The position numbers and the translations under genes are program-made. The notes beneath the pieces were generated by a model. That model had not been told where the DNA came from. It ran no database searches and saw nothing but the letters and a program-made list of their open reading frames with translations. Positions 36,913-44,139 of a DNA stretch of 44,505 bases are shown in pieces (position 1 is the stretch's first letter; each line of letters starts with the position of its first letter). Source of the DNA: Verrucomicrobiota bacterium. GTDB lineage: Bacteria; Verrucomicrobiota; Verrucomicrobiia; Verrucomicrobiales; Akkermansiaceae. The stretch lies in the NCBI GenBank assembly GCA_004293285.1, contig RDYF01000050.1, positions 1 to 44,505 of the forward strand, read 5' to 3'.

Positions 36913-38049
36913 ATGGAGCCTTTTCGCGAAGTTTTTAACCCGACTAGCATCGGCGCTTTTGTTCGCACGCTGGCCCAGCATGTTCCGGGTCTCGATGCCG
37001 ACTCGTTCTTCGCCGCAGCGCTCGACGGACATGATGAGCGCTCTCTGATGCAGCGCAGTGATCGACTCTACCACTTGCTGCGCCAGCATTTGCCGCAGGA
37101 TTTTCCTCAAGCCGCAGCGTTGCTGAATAAATGCCTTCACCCCAACTGCGAGGGATATGCGAGCGCAACCGCTTCTCCCGAGCTCGGTCTGCAAGGCTGG
37201 CTGGTTCTTCCCATTGCGGAATTTGCTGGACGCGAGGGCGGCTCGCACTTGCCTCTTGCTCTCGAATTACTCGCTCAGTGCACCATGCGCTTTACCTCCG
37301 AATTCGGCATCCGTCACCTCTGGGCGGCTTATCCTGATCAGGTGATGGAAATCGTACGCTCGTGGACCTCGCACGAGAATGAACATGTCCGTCGCCTCGT
37401 CAGCGAGGGCTCGCGACCTTTTTTGCCTTGGGGCAAACGATTGCCGCTTTTCATCGCCGAACCCCATCGCACGCTGCCGCTGTTGCGCGCTTTGCTCGAT
37501 GACCCCTCACCCTATGTCCGCAAGTCGGTGGCGAATCATCTCAATGACATCGCCCGAAATCACCCCGAACTCATCACGGACTTTGCCCAGCAAGCGATGA
37601 CGAACGCATCGCCCGCCCGTCAACGTCTGCTGCGCCACGCGTTGCGCAATCTCTTGAAAAAAGGCTATCCCAAGGCTCTCGCAATCTATCGACTTTCTCG
37701 ACCACAATTGCAACACGTGCATCTGGCTGTCGACCCGCACGAAGTCCGCATCGGTCACGCTGCGGAAATGGTGTTGGACCTCTCTTCCGCCTCTCCTCAG
37801 GAGCAATTGCTGCGCGTCGACCTCGTCGTACATTTTCAAAAAGCCGATGGCTCGCTGCGTCCGAAGGTCTTTCGCTGGAAGGACCTGGTCCTCGCCGCCG
37901 GGACGCAGCATCAGGCCCGTAAGTCGCTGTCGTTTCGCCCCATCACTACCCGCACCTACTACCCCGGACCGCACCGAGTGGAAGTGCAGATCAATGGCTC
38001 GATCGAAGCCGCTGCGGATTTCACGCTCATCGATGGCACCTGCGGTTAG
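36913..38049 (+). CDS. alkC: AlkC-type 3-methyladenine DNA glycosylase
   Basis: A 378-residue HEAT-repeat DNA alkylation repair protein, ATG 36913. Characteristic AlkC segments are 'TSEFGIRHLWAAYPDQVMEIVRSWTSHENEHVRRLVSEGSRPFLPWGKRL' and 'DDPSPYVRKSVANHLNDIARNHPELI'; the C-terminal 100 residues form a beta-rich Ig-like domain found in AlkC. It excises alkylated bases (3-methyladenine type). Its stop overlaps the convergent mnmA gene by four bases. Confidence 0.88.
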   Translation: MEPFREVFNPTSIGAFVRTLAQHVPGLDADSFFAAALDGHDERSLMQRSDRLYHLLRQHLPQDFPQAAALLNKCLHPNCEGYASATASPELGLQGWLVLPIAEFAGREGGSHLPLALELLAQCTMRFTSEFGIRHLWAAYPDQVMEIVRSWTSHENEHVRRLVSEGSRPFLPWGKRLPLFIAEPHRTLPLLRALLDDPSPYVRKSVANHLNDIARNHPELITDFAQQAMTNASPARQRLLRHALRNLLKKGYPKALAIYRLSRPQLQHVHLAVDPHEVRIGHAAEMVLDLSSASPQEQLLRVDLVVHFQKADGSLRPKVFRWKDLVLAAGTQHQARKSLSFRPITTRTYYPGPHRVEVQINGSIEAAADFTLIDGTCG

Positions 38050-39125
38050 CTGACCGACTCAAAAACGCCGCCTCCCAGCAAGCGACCGCCTTCGTAGAAC
38101 GCACAAATTTGCCCCGGAGAAATGGCGCGCTGCGCACTGTGGAATTGAATCTCACATTTGCCATCTTCTCGCGGCGTCACCCGACAAGGTTCAGCCTTTG
38201 CCCGATAACGCGGTTGCGCTTCCATGGTCGTCGGACCCTGCGGCGATTCGTTGATCCAGTTGAGCGAACCGACCACGCAATGGCGCGCATAGAGTCCCGG
38301 CGAATCTTGTTGATCCCAGCCGACAATGAGTCGATTGTTCGCCAAATCCTTGCCCACCACCACATAGGCCATGCCTTCGCGCGGGGAGGCGACACCGTGC
38401 CCTTTTCTTTGCCCTAAGGTGTACAAATGCAATCCCTGGTGTCGACCGCGGATTTTTCCTTCGGTATCGACGATGTCACCGGGCTGATCGGGCACGTAAT
38501 GACGCAGGAAATCACTCATTTTCACGGCGCCGATGAAACAAATCCCCTGGCTGTCTTTTTTCTGAGCCACCGGCAAAGCCAACCGCTCAGCCATCGCCCG
38601 CGCCTCGGGCTTGAGCATTTCTCCCACCGGAAAAAGAGCATGCTGAGCCTGATACTGCGTCATCATTGCCAAAAAGTAGCTCTGATCTTTGTTCGGATCA
38701 GCCCCACGCAAAATCGCCGCACTGCCATCGCTCCGTGTCCTGTGCCGCGCATAGTGCCCAGTGCCTACGTGCGAAAATCCTTGCGACAAAGCGTAATCGA
38801 GAAAGACCCCGAATTTCATTTCCCGATTGCACCACACATCAGGATTTGGCGTGATGCCACTGCGGTAGCCCTCGATCAGGTAGTCGACAATGCGCTGGCG
38901 ATACGCATCAATCAAGTCGATCACGCGAAACTCGATTCCCAAGTGCTTCGCCACCGCGTGCGCATCTTCGATATCTTGCTCCCACGGGCAATCTCCAGGA
39001 ATCCCCTCTTCGTTGATCCAGTTTTTCATGTAGCCGCCCACGACCTCATGACCCTGCTCCAATAACAACGCCGCTGCCACAGCACTGTCCACTCCACCCG
39101 AAAGACCGACCAACACTTTTGCCAT
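38046..39125 (-). CDS. mnmA: tRNA 2-thiouridine synthase MnmA
   Basis: A 359-residue enzyme placing sulfur on U34 of tRNAs for Lys, Glu and Gln. The ATP-binding P-loop motif is 'GLSGGVDSAVAA' (7-18). Catalytic cysteines lie in 'NPDVWCNREMKFG' and 'SQGICFIGAVKM', with 'TGHYARH' and 'NKDQSYFLA' also present. It is preceded by the roadblock-like and ParA genes with gaps of 7 and 0 bases, an unusual operon. Confidence 0.94.
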   Translation of the reverse strand: MAKVLVGLSGGVDSAVAAALLLEQGHEVVGGYMKNWINEEGIPGDCPWEQDIEDAHAVAKHLGIEFRVIDLIDAYRQRIVDYLIEGYRSGITPNPDVWCNREMKFGVFLDYALSQGFSHVGTGHYARHRTRSDGSAAILRGADPNKDQSYFLAMMTQYQAQHALFPVGEMLKPEARAMAERLALPVAQKKDSQGICFIGAVKMSDFLRHYVPDQPGDIVDTEGKIRGRHQGLHLYTLGQRKGHGVASPREGMAYVVVGKDLANNRLIVGWDQQDSPGLYARHCVVGSLNWINESPQGPTTMEAQPRYRAKAEPCRVTPREDGKCEIQFHSAQRAISPGQICAFYEGGRLLGGGVFESVS

Positions 39126-39132
39126 GGGAAAA

Positions 39133-39729
39133 TTACGTTGATGCGCTCACAAACACTTGCTGCAGCGACTGACACAGCATGGCTACATCGCCCTCGGTGA
39201 GCGACTGGTTCATGATCAATCCGACCACCAAAGGCCCGATGGCAGTTTCAGCACAAAGCACTTCCAACAAATCCGCCGCGCCGATTTTCATTTGCACGTG
39301 CGCCTGCTGCTGCCGTTGCGCCGCTTGCGCCAAACTGCGCGCCATGAAGTGGTAGCGCGCATGATCGCCGCTGTCGAAAATCACTCGGCTTTCGTGATGA
39401 AGAATGAACAAACCAAGCACCGGACCACGGGAACAAATCCATTCAACATACTGCCGCAAACGCGGCGTGTAGGGCGCTTCGACCATGCTTGCTTGCCCGA
39501 CCTGAGGCAGCACTGGTGGACTAGTCGACCCCCCAACGGCCGCTGCTGCGGCAGGCTCGACTGCCGACGTAGGAGTCGAGGTCGCCGGAATTTCCACCGC
39601 GTAACCTTCAAACTCCTGAGTGTAGCCCGCCTCGTTTGCTGCTCCCTGCACAGAAGTCGGCACGGCCATTAGCGCCTCGGCAAGGCGACGAACCTCTCCC
39701 GCATCCACCCATGGTTGCACCGAGTCCAT
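39133..39729 (-). CDS. Roadblock/LC7-like protein with a disordered middle
   Basis: A 198-residue protein whose start codon directly follows the parA stop (TAAATG). A short N-terminal helix (about 8-20) is followed by a Pro/Ala/Thr-rich low-complexity linker (about 45-85). The C-terminal 110 residues ('LRQYVEWICSRGPVLGLFILHHESRVIFDSGD...QMKIGAADLLEVLCAE...') have a roadblock/LC7-like alternation of helices and strands. Such domains are found in small GTPase or ATPase partners. A ParA regulator role is inferred from adjacency. Confidence 0.6.
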   Translation of the reverse strand: MDSVQPWVDAGEVRRLAEALMAVPTSVQGAANEAGYTQEFEGYAVEIPATSTPTSAVEPAAAAAVGGSTSPPVLPQVGQASMVEAPYTPRLRQYVEWICSRGPVLGLFILHHESRVIFDSGDHARYHFMARSLAQAAQRQQQAHVQMKIGAADLLEVLCAETAIGPLVVGLIMNQSLTEGDVAMLCQSLQQVFVSAST

Positions 39730-40509
39730 TTATGCACGAATGTTGGATTGCTCCCACTTTGCCTCAATCTCCGCGCGCAGACTATCGAAAACCATTTGCG
39801 CGCCAGAGCCATCTTCCATCGCGCCGACGGGCAAGCCTTTGGCCGATGCTCGAACAAAAATTCCATCGCGCGGCACCATGGTCTGAAACACCATTCCCTG
39901 AGGCAACAACTGCCGCAAGGCCTCCGCTGCTTCACGACTCTCTGCGAGATCCTGCTGCACCATCGTCAATGCCACCCCGAGAACCACCAAATTCGGATTC
40001 AACAAGCGAATCCGATTCAAACCCTCCAGCATCTTCGGCACCGAACGCACGCCAAGAGGCTCCGACTGCTGCGGAATCAAAACCGCATGGGAACAGGCAA
40101 TGACATCCGCTGTCACCCCAAACAAACCCGCCGCCGTGTCCATCAAGCACACTTGATAGCCCCGCGCCGCCACCGCCCGCATGAAACTCCGACTCCGCGC
40201 CAAATGCGCCCCCGCAATGCCCCCTCCTGCTTCGTAATTGCTCGCCTGACCCGCCGCAACCAAGGAAAAAGTCGGCATCCGCGTCGGCACGATCAATTTG
40301 TCCATGTCGAGCCCCGGATCTTCCAAAAAATCATAAAACCCCGGCAACACCCGCGACTGCCGCGTCAGCGACAAACCGACCGAACCCTGAGGATCGGCAT
40401 CGACCAAAAGAGTGCGCACCCCCGCCCGTGCAAACGCATGCGCGAGATTGATCGCCACCGTGGTTTTGCCGACGCCTCCTTTTTGACTAGTTATTGCAAT
40501 GCTGATCAC
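39730..40509 (-). CDS. Orphan ParA/MinD-type ATPase
   Basis: A 259-residue ParA-like ATPase, GTG at 40509. The deviant Walker A 'ITSQKGGVGKTT' has the signature Lys10 and Lys15; 'LLVDADPQGS' and 'CLMDTAAG' supply the other nucleotide-binding residues. No parB, no parS-like site and no plasmid gene are visible. It is followed directly by the roadblock-like gene, suggesting it positions a cellular complex rather than DNA. Two inverted repeats precede the gene (40571-40634). Confidence 0.88.
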   Translation of the reverse strand: MISIAITSQKGGVGKTTVAINLAHAFARAGVRTLLVDADPQGSVGLSLTRQSRVLPGFYDFLEDPGLDMDKLIVPTRMPTFSLVAAGQASNYEAGGGIAGAHLARSRSFMRAVAARGYQVCLMDTAAGLFGVTADVIACSHAVLIPQQSEPLGVRSVPKMLEGLNRIRLLNPNLVVLGVALTMVQQDLAESREAAEALRQLLPQGMVFQTMVPRDGIFVRASAKGLPVGAMEDGSGAQMVFDSLRAEIEAKWEQSNIRA

Positions 40510-40570
40510 GATGGATAAAAAATGACTGGGCACACATGATAGCGAGCAAGAGCCAATACGAAAGTCTTTT

Positions 40571-40609
40571 CTTTCATCAGCGTGTTGTCCGCATCTTGAC
40601 TGATGAAAG
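40571..40609. repeat. 10-bp inverted repeat upstream of parA
   Basis: CTTTCATCAG (40571-40580) and CTGATGAAAG (40600-40609) are perfect reverse complements separated by 19 bases, 62 bases upstream of the parA start codon. It could be an operator or a leader hairpin. The remaining bases of this gene-free stretch (40510-40787) hold nothing else recognised; a 67-codon frame from 40603 is not convincing. Confidence 0.5.
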
Positions 40610-40614
40610 CGGGC

Positions 40615-40634
40615 CTCATGGTGCGAACCATGAG
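40615..40634. repeat. 8-bp inverted repeat upstream of parA
   Basis: CTCATGGT-GCGA-ACCATGAG is a perfect stem with a four-base loop, five bases beyond the 10-bp inverted repeat. Together they make two adjacent symmetric sites in the parA leader or promoter region. Confidence 0.45.
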
Positions 40635-40787
40635 TAGGAACGAACATAGCACCGGAGAATCCACAAACAAGACGCGCACAGCGCAGCAGATTCCGCGCGA
40701 TACCAAGGAAGGGATTGAGAACGATGCCACACATGCCGCCACAAAACCATCGCGAGGGCGCAAGGCTTTTACACGACGATCCTCCAA

Positions 40788-40848
40788 CAAAACCATCGAT
40801 TCGTGAGGCGAACAGAAATCAAAATACGAAAATCCAAGGACCGACCCC
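40788..40848. repeat. Left copy of the 61-bp direct repeat
   Basis: Starts at CAAAACCATCGATTCG and ends at CCGACCCC. The copy at 44077-44137 matches in 58 of 61 positions, in the same orientation. It lies 27 bases downstream of the reconstructed abiEii stop. Read on the minus strand it begins GGGGTCGGTCCTTGGATTTT. Confidence 0.85.
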
Positions 40849-40875
40849 ATCGACGTTGCCATGGACCAACGTCAT

Positions 40876-41690
40876 TCACCCAGACCAAGGAAGAGATCGG
40901 TAAAATGATGCAATCAATGCAAATGATTCGTCGAAATCAGGCAAATCTCCTTCGATTTCATCCGCTAGGGTTTTATATTCTTTTTCTGCGCGTCTGCGGA
41001 GTTCGGGATTCGCGAGTGAATCCCGATTGGGTTCTATGCCTCTCTCTTTGATTCATCGATGCCAGATTCCAGAAGAAATCGGAGGTCATACACATCCTGT
41101 CGGCGATAGCGATTTCTGGGCTGTTGTTGCAGCAGGGCCCGAAATTTCTCCGCAATCAAATCCGTGAGCGCATAAGCTTGCAGGCACATTCCTCTTTCTA
41201 GCCGAAGTACTTCAACATCGTTGATCGGTTCATTGAGGCTGAAGTCCATCTCGATGGTGGACGGTGATTGTCCTGCCATAAGCCGTTTATGCTTGGGTGT
41301 GCCTTTGTAAGCATAACCGATTTTCAACTCCAAATTAGGAAAATGGCAATGATCGTCTGGAGGATTAAATCGGCAGCTTTGCACTCGGCAATCGAGACCA
41401 TAATCGGAATCTGCCACGATCATGGCCAAACTTTGTCGAAACGCTCGATCAAATTTTTCCTGGTCAAAATTTGCTCTCGCTACTGATGACGAAAAATCGA
41501 GATCTGAGGTGTAGCGAGTGCTGCTGTGTCGAATCGCCATGAGAATGCCACCTTTCATGATCATGATTTCACTAAGATATCTGTCGTTAGCAACGGCTGT
41601 TAGGATGATGCTAATCGCTTGACGGAATTCAACCTGATTCTTGGGAGCAGCTTCCGCCCATGCATCAAGATCAAAAAATGTTTGCTTCAT
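40876..41690 (-). pseudogene. abiEii: AbiEii nucleotidyltransferase toxin, frameshifted near the C-terminus
   Basis: AbiEii-type toxin of a type IV toxin-antitoxin system. ATG 41690 overlaps the abiEi stop by four bases. The first frame gives 218 residues with the nucleotidyltransferase motif 'MKGGILMAIRHSSTRYTSDLDF' (Gly47/48, Asp63, Asp65) and 'DLIAEKFRALLQQQPRNRYRRQDVYDL', then stops at 41034. The next 54 codons, read one base back (41040 to 40876, 'GIEPNRDSLANPELRRRAE..EY' to 'FYRSLPW'), resemble the family's normal C-terminus. The shift lies at an (AG)4 tract (41040-41047): removing one AG unit gives a 270-residue protein. So it is truncated, switched or mis-sequenced. Confidence 0.8.
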
Positions 41691-42595
41691 AAAAATTCGG
41701 CAAGGTCCATATTGAGCGAGAGGCACCATTTTTCTGACCATTTCGGGAAATACTCTTCAGATGGATCCAATTTTCTTGAGCCTCCGCGAGAGGCGAACTG
41801 AAGCCATGATTCGGTCGTTTCATTTCCCATTCCTAACAATTCATCAATAAGGTAACCAGCGCGTACTTTATCAATAGCGCCTCCATATTGATCGACTTCA
41901 TAAACGATTGGCATCAAGTAGGTGCCAGCATGCTCCTTGAATACCTCAATGACATGTCTCATTCCCCCGCAAAGCTGAGGTCTTTGAAGCATGTCGAGAA
42001 ATGTTCTACCGATCGTCGAGACCCTCACACTTCGGTTTTTTACGCTTTTGAACGCCCCCAAGCGAAGGGAATGCACTCTCTGAATGTTCGTTCGTCCAAT
42101 TTTGCTAAACTTTGTATTTGTCAGCAGTGGCAATCCTTCTGATTCGTATTCAGGCAGATGACTGCCTAGATCTTTGGACATTTGCTTACCTGCTAGAATA
42201 GACCAGTTTTTGGGGTCGGGAGAAGAAAGCACCAAATGAGTTGGCAGACGATTGGTCAACCCATGATAGCTCATGGCACTCAGGTGCGAAACATAACAAA
42301 AGGGATCGATGATGCAGGCGTCTTCTTCCGCGTGCTCGACCTTGCCGCTCATATAACGATAGGCCTTGCCACGAAAATTTTCATGCTCTTGCAATATCCC
42401 CGATGCTTCCAAGTGATTGATCACACGTAGCAGATCGGATTTGCTAGCTTGGTTTTTTTTCAACCCTTCCAAGATTTGACCCTCGTAGATTTTTTCTTTG
42501 TACAGCCGATAGATCTCCACACCCAAGGTGTAGCGTGTCACCAGAGTTCTTGGTTGTTTTGCTAACAATAATGCAATCGCTTTGAGTAAATTCAT
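41687..42595 (-). CDS. abiEi: AbiEi antitoxin/repressor of the type IV AbiE system
   Basis: A 302-residue AbiEi-type antitoxin, ATG 42595. The N-terminal winged-helix region contains 'LVTRYTLGVEIYRLYKEKIYEG' and 'LLRVINHLEASGILQE'; the C-terminal antitoxin domain has 'VSHLSAMSYHGLTNRLP' and 'VSTIGRTFLDMLQRPQLCGGM'. AbiEi neutralises AbiEii indirectly and, in characterised systems, represses its own promoter by binding paired inverted repeats. Two large palindromes precede this gene. Confidence 0.9.
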   Translation of the reverse strand: MNLLKAIALLLAKQPRTLVTRYTLGVEIYRLYKEKIYEGQILEGLKKNQASKSDLLRVINHLEASGILQEHENFRGKAYRYMSGKVEHAEEDACIIDPFCYVSHLSAMSYHGLTNRLPTHLVLSSPDPKNWSILAGKQMSKDLGSHLPEYESEGLPLLTNTKFSKIGRTNIQRVHSLRLGAFKSVKNRSVRVSTIGRTFLDMLQRPQLCGGMRHVIEVFKEHAGTYLMPIVYEVDQYGGAIDKVRAGYLIDELLGMGNETTESWLQFASRGGSRKLDPSEEYFPKWSEKWCLSLNMDLAEFL

Positions 42596-42596
42596 C

Positions 42597-42637
42597 GCGT
42601 GAAGTATCTACGTCCTAAGGACGTAGATACTTCACGC
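42597..42637. repeat. Perfect 41-bp palindrome next to the abiEi start (operator candidate 1)
   Basis: Arms of 20 bp (GCGTGAAGTATCTACGTCCT and its reverse complement) around a single A at 42617; the flanking bases do not extend it. It ends one base before the abiEi start codon and covers the predicted -10 element. Confidence 0.95.
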
Positions 42638-42652
42638 TAAAAGGCTTGTCAA
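42624..42652 (-). promoter_or_regulatory. abiE promoter candidate
   Basis: On the minus strand TTGACA (42647-42652), 17-base spacer, and TATCTA (42624-42629) as -10. The -10 lies inside the first palindrome, so a protein bound there would block transcription. Confidence 0.55.
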
Positions 42653-42690
42653 TTCTTTGTCTTTGGATTTTTTTCTTGATTTTTGTGTAA

Positions 42691-42731
42691 ATCCGTATAT
42701 CTTACGTCCTTAGGACGTAAGATATACGGAT
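42691..42731. repeat. Perfect 41-bp palindrome upstream of the abiE promoter (operator candidate 2)
   Basis: Arms of 20 bp (ATCCGTATATCTTACGTCCT and its reverse complement) around a single T at 42711. It shares the 17-bp centre TACGTCCTnAGGACGTA with the first palindrome (94 bp centre to centre), but the outer twelve bases of the arms differ. Confidence 0.95.
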
Positions 42732-42899
42732 AATGAACTAAAAAACGTTGAAGATAAAAGATGATCATCTCTTCTCAGGGAGAAGGCACGTCCTTCACTC
42801 GATCACACCAACTCAAAATTCCGCCCCATCCATCTTCCGCTCGAATCCGATGCTGACTTCGAGCACCACGCTTCCACGAAGGTCACGGAAACAACAAGC

Positions 42900-42927
42900 T
42901 TGACACTCGACCGTAAAACCATATGAT
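42900..42927 (+). promoter_or_regulatory. Leaderless promoter candidate for vapB
   Basis: TTGACA (42900-42905), 16-base spacer, TATGAT (42922-42927). The expected transcription start, about seven bases on, coincides with the ATG at 42935. The ATG at 42923 lies inside the -10 element and cannot be the start. Confidence 0.6.
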
Positions 42928-42934
42928 CACCCAT

Positions 42935-43225
42935 ATGAAAACCACGCTCGATCTTCCTGACGATCTGCTCATGGAGGCAAAGACCCTTGCCGTGCGGCGC
43001 AAAACCACGCTCAAGGCCCTCGTGGAAAGCGCGTTGCGCCGCGAACTTCGTCCCGCTGCCGAGATCGCGAATCCCGATCCGCAAAAGTTCGAAGTCGGAC
43101 CACTGGGTTTTCTCGTGCTCAAGCGTGAGCCCGGCGAAACGATCACCCTGAACATGGTTCAAGCCATTCAGGATCAGCTCGAAGATGAGGAATTGCAACG
43201 CGCCATTCACCCACCACAGGCATGA
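42935..43225 (+). CDS. vapB: VapB-like antitoxin (type II, DUF2191-type)
   Basis: A 96-residue antitoxin with an N-terminal 'MKTTLDLPDDLLMEAKTLAVRRKTTLKALVESALRREL' DNA-binding segment typical of DUF2191/VapB proteins, and a C-terminal toxin-binding region. The ATG at 42935 is chosen because the alternative at 42923 overlaps the promoter -10. Its stop overlaps the toxin start by four bases (ATGA). Confidence 0.85.
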   Translation: MKTTLDLPDDLLMEAKTLAVRRKTTLKALVESALRRELRPAAEIANPDPQKFEVGPLGFLVLKREPGETITLNMVQAIQDQLEDEELQRAIHPPQA

Positions 43226-43668
43226 TCTACCTTCTGGACATCAACGTCTTGATCGCCCTCTGCGATCCCGCGCATCCGCACGCTCTTGCTGCGCGACATT
43301 TTTTCCAATCCACGCTCTCAGCAGAGGGGTGGGCCACCTGCCCCTTGGTGGAAAATGGTTTTCTTCAAATCTTTGGCGATCATCGCTATCCCGGCGGACC
43401 AGGAAACCCGCAATCGGCCCGCCTGATTCTTGACGGATTGCTCGCCTCTGCTGGTCATCAGTTCTGGCCCGACGATCTGTCCCTAGCGGATCGCAGCGTT
43501 TTCCCCACGCTCCCGCCCTCCCCAAACCTCATCGATCTTTATTTACTAGGTCTCGCCATCAAGCACGGAGCCCGCTTCGCCACCTTCGACCACAGCATCA
43601 ATGCCACACTCCTCCCCGGCGGCCCCAGTGCCTACTTCCCCATTCCCTCGCCCAACCCTATGGCGTAG
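43222..43668 (+). CDS. vapC: VapC-type PIN-domain toxin
   Basis: A 148-residue PIN-domain RNase. The acidic active site is complete: Asp6 ('LLDINVLIAL'), Glu44 ('CPLVENGFLQI'), Asp105 ('NLIDLYLLGLA') and Asp123 ('ATFDHSI'). VapC toxins cut tRNAs or rRNA; the target cannot be read. The gene overlaps vapB by four bases. Its last codons and stop lie in a 13-bp repeated palindrome (43660-43672). Confidence 0.9.
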   Translation: MIYLLDINVLIALCDPAHPHALAARHFFQSTLSAEGWATCPLVENGFLQIFGDHRYPGGPGNPQSARLILDGLLASAGHQFWPDDLSLADRSVFPTLPPSPNLIDLYLLGLAIKHGARFATFDHSINATLLPGGPSAYFPIPSPNPMA

Positions 43669-43672
43669 CCAT
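43660..43672. repeat. 13-bp palindromic repeat covering the vapC stop
   Basis: ATGGC-GTA-GCCAT appears here and again at 43768-43780. The TAG of vapC (43666-43668) is inside this copy. Confidence 0.8.
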
Positions 43673-43680
43673 GACGGACC

Positions 43681-43991
43681 ATAGCCGTGAGTTGAAACCC
43701 ACGGCTATCTTCCTTCATCGCGACGCGGTGGGAGGAAATACTCCTATTGGGTGCATGAGTGGCGGGCATGGCGTAGCCATCTGGGAAAATAGCCGTGGGT
43801 TTCAACCCACGGGGATATGGTTCCCGTTTTCCCCTATGTGTCGCATCGCGACACAGGAACATCGAGGGCTAGAAGAACGATCACTGGTGGGAGAAGCGGT
43901 TCCGGTGTGGCTACGCAACACGGAATATCGTGGGGCGTCCGGTTCCGTGGGTTAAAACCCACGGCTATCTTCCCTCACCGCGACGCGGTGA
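43681..43991. repeat. REP-like palindromic repeats after vapC
   Basis: Three hairpins built on ATAGCCGTGGGTT/AACCCACGGCTAT occur at 43681-43708 (one mismatch), 43789-43816 and 43945-43968. A TGTGTCGC-ATC-GCGACACA hairpin lies at 43837-43855 and a TCACCGCG-A-CGCGGTGA palindrome at 43975-43991. The first and third hairpins are followed by similar CTTCC(C/T)TCA(T/C)CGCGACGCGGTG tails. No credible gene lies in 43669-44139. Confidence 0.8.
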
Positions 43992-44076
43992 CCGCCCTCT
44001 TCATAACCTCCACCAAGGGCCGAGGGTCCGCGCGCCACACCAGCCTAGGCCGTCACCCTAGTTCTCCTTCCCGCCG

Positions 44077-44137
44077 CAAAACCATTGATTCGTGAAGCGA
44101 ACAGAAATCAAAATACTAAAATCCAAGGACCGACCCC
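44077..44137. repeat. Right copy of the 61-bp direct repeat
   Basis: 58 of 61 bases identical to 40788-40848, same orientation (starts CAAAACCATTGATTCG, ends CCGACCCC). It abuts the stop codon of the right-edge gene (44140-44142). Confidence 0.85.
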
Positions 44138-44139
44138 GC

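Noticed and set aside
40603..40806. A 67-codon plus-strand frame upstream of the left 61-bp repeat
   Set aside because: Basic and low in complexity, with its stop supplied by the repeat; no start signal or recognised family.
42923..42934. ATG at 42923 as the vapB start
   Set aside because: It is within the predicted -10 element, so it would not be on the transcript.
43671..44095. Plus-strand frames across the REP-like region
   Set aside because: Their composition follows the palindromic repeats and two end in the same repeat-derived tail; not credible genes.
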